Shown piece by piece: positions 63,024-64,000 of a DNA stretch of 64,000 nt. The stretch is from Microbacterium esteraromaticum. GTDB taxonomy: Bacteria > Actinomycetota > Actinomycetes > Actinomycetales > Microbacteriaceae. Every line of letters starts with the position of its first letter. Within the stretch, counting starts at the first letter, position 1. Under the pieces are notes generated by a model. The model had not been told where the DNA came from. It was given only the letters and a program-made list of their open reading frames with translations, and ran no database searches. Made by a program: the position numbers and the translations under genes. The stretch lies in NCBI RefSeq assembly GCF_900163815.1, contig NZ_FUKO01000020.1:62001-126000 (forward strand). The letters run 5' to 3'.

Positions 63024-64000
63024 CCGGCTTCGCAACGGCGCAGGTGCAGGCCGGTCACAGCGTCTCCTCGGCAGCGATCGGCGCCATCCCGCCGATCCAT
63101 CAGACGGCGGCGTACGAGTTCGCCTCTCTCGCCGAGGCCGCTGACCTGTTCTCGCTACGCAAGCCGGGCATCATCTACGGCCGCAACGCCAATCCCACGC
63201 AGCAGATCCTCGAAGAGCGCGTCGCCCGTCTGGAAGGCGGCGCGAGCGCGGTTGCCGTGGCCTCGGGGCAGGCAGCGGTCGCGATGACGCTGCTTGCGCT
63301 GGCGCACCGCGGTGGGCACATCGTCGCCGCACGCCAGCTCTACGGGGGCACGGTCGATCTGCTGCAGGAGACACTCGACGACTTCGGCATCGGAGTCACC
63401 TTCGTCGACCAGGACGACATCGATGCCTGGCGCACCGCGATCACTCCGCAGACGCGCGCATTCTTCGCCGAGTCCATCGCGAATCCGATCGCGCAGGTGC
63501 TCGACATCCGCGCGGTCGCCGACATCGCGCATGGCGCCGGCGTGCCGCTGGTGATCGACAGCACCGTCGGCACTCCGTATCTGATCCGGCCGGGCGAGCA
63601 CGGCGCCGACTTCGTCGTGCACTCGGCGACGAAGTTCCTCGCCGGGCACGGCAGCTCGCTCGGCGGTGTCGTCGTTGATCAGGGGACGTTCGATTTCGGA
63701 GCGGATGCTACCCGCTGGCCTCAGTTCACGCAGCCGTACACGCGCTTCGGCGATCTGGTGCTCTGGGAGCGCTTCGGTCAGGGGCAGGCGTTCGCCGTGC
63801 TGGTGAAATCGAAGTACGTGCACGACCTCGGCCCATCGATTTCGCCGTTCAACGCCTGGCAGATCCTGCAGGGCATCGAAACCCTCGATCTGCGGGTCGC
63901 CAGGCAGAGCGCCACGGCGCTGCGCATCGCGGAGCATCTTGCGCAGCATCCGGCCGTCTCCCGCGTGCACCATCCTGCACTCGCTGGCAACCCTTGGCAC
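63020..64000 (+). CDS. O-acetylhomoserine sulfhydrylase / cystathionine gamma-synthase-type PLP enzyme (3' end outside window)
   Basis: 327 codons are open to the window edge, so the C-terminus is missing. MTGFATAQVQAGH, IHQTAAYEF, GRNANPTQQILEERVARLEGG, SGQAAVAMTLLAL and HSATKFLAGHGSSLGG (PLP lysine in SATKFL) identify the Cys/Met-metabolism PLP family. The insert with QPYTRFGDLVLWERFG and SPFNAWQILQGIETLDLR points to O-acetylhomoserine sulfhydrylase (MetY) rather than cystathionine synthase. It makes homocysteine from O-acetylhomoserine and sulfide. ATG 63020 overlaps the leader ORF stop; no independent Shine-Dalgarno is evident. Confidence 0.88.
   Translation, partial: MTGFATAQVQAGHSVSSAAIGAIPPIHQTAAYEFASLAEAADLFSLRKPGIIYGRNANPTQQILEERVARLEGGASAVAVASGQAAVAMTLLALAHRGGHIVAARQLYGGTVDLLQETLDDFGIGVTFVDQDDIDAWRTAITPQTRAFFAESIANPIAQVLDIRAVADIAHGAGVPLVIDSTVGTPYLIRPGEHGADFVVHSATKFLAGHGSSLGGVVVDQGTFDFGADATRWPQFTQPYTRFGDLVLWERFGQGQAFAVLVKSKYVHDLGPSISPFNAWQILQGIETLDLRVARQSATALRIAEHLAQHPAVSRVHHPALAGNPWH

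Noticed and set aside
63155..64000. Minus-strand open frame at the right edge
   Set aside because: The plus strand encodes an unmistakable PLP enzyme; the minus frame is its antisense.

Overview
The window looks like a chromosomal segment of a high-G+C actinobacterium, most likely Microbacteriaceae and close to Microbacterium. This rests on the G+C-rich codon use, GTG starts, a DUF222/HNH (13E12-type) nuclease, protein O-mannosylation (pmt), a full-length HrpA, and a gene set (pth, rplY, prs, glmU, ispE, rsmA, tatD, metG, rsmI, pmt) that is clustered in many Actinobacteria. It is ordinary core chromosome. I saw no prophage, insertion sequence, CRISPR array, rRNA or replication origin.

Layout. 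1-2.7 kb: the end of a flavin monooxygenase, a bile-acid/sodium-symporter-family transporter and an NAD-dependent epimerase, start-stop coupled. 2.7-10.8 kb (minus): a complete nucleoside uptake and salvage operon, BMP lipoprotein - ATPase - two permeases - cdd - deoA - add, with tandem hairpins after the binding-protein gene. 11-15.7 kb: a mannose-1-phosphate guanylyltransferase, then sdhCDAB. 15.8-20.8 kb: YihY, exonuclease III, trpS, a DUF4190-like membrane protein, pth and rplY. 21-25 kb: a 41-residue membrane peptide, gnd and an OmpR-type two-component system. 25-28 kb (minus): FMN-binding lipoprotein - ApbE - RnfD-like/ferredoxin-reductase fusion, a probable transmembrane flavin electron-transfer unit. 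28-31 kb: prs and glmU, with a tRNA-Gln ending one base before the glmU start codon, then a MarR regulator. 31-35 kb: a pseudouridine synthase and metQNI. 35-38 kb: marR - MFS exporter - quinone reductase behind a clear operator. 38-43 kb: an ABC-F ATPase, a DUF998-like protein without a proper end, a candidate structured RNA, ispE, an aldo/keto reductase and rsmA. 43.9-49.5 kb: tatD, metG, a small unknown gene between palindromic repeats, rsmI and pmt. 49.4-57.8 kb: HNH nuclease, small conserved protein, YtrA-type regulator with its membrane protein, DUF808, DUF255, an aldo/keto reductase and an acyltransferase-like membrane protein. 57.8-64 kb: hrpA, a quinone reductase, and an O-acetylhomoserine sulfhydrylase (cut by the window end) preceded by a 17-codon leader ORF.

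How the parts connect. Nucleosides imported by the BMP/ABC system feed cdd, deoA and add directly. The guanylyltransferase and Pmt could be the two ends of one protein-mannosylation route. metQNI, metG and the sulfhydrylase supply and use methionine. SdhCDAB and the flavin unit are two separate membrane redox systems.

A recurrent design is leaderless transcription. At least thirteen genes have a hexamer close to TANNNT placed 6-7 bases before the start codon, and this helped fix several starts. The most interesting candidates are the flavin electron-transfer operon, the hairpin-rich RNA with GGGG loops at about 40.76-40.89 kb behind a perfect 22-base palindrome, the tRNA-Gln/glmU junction, and the coupled leader ORF before the sulfhydrylase. 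No search or folding program was run; assignments rest on reading motifs, gene order and base pairing by eye.
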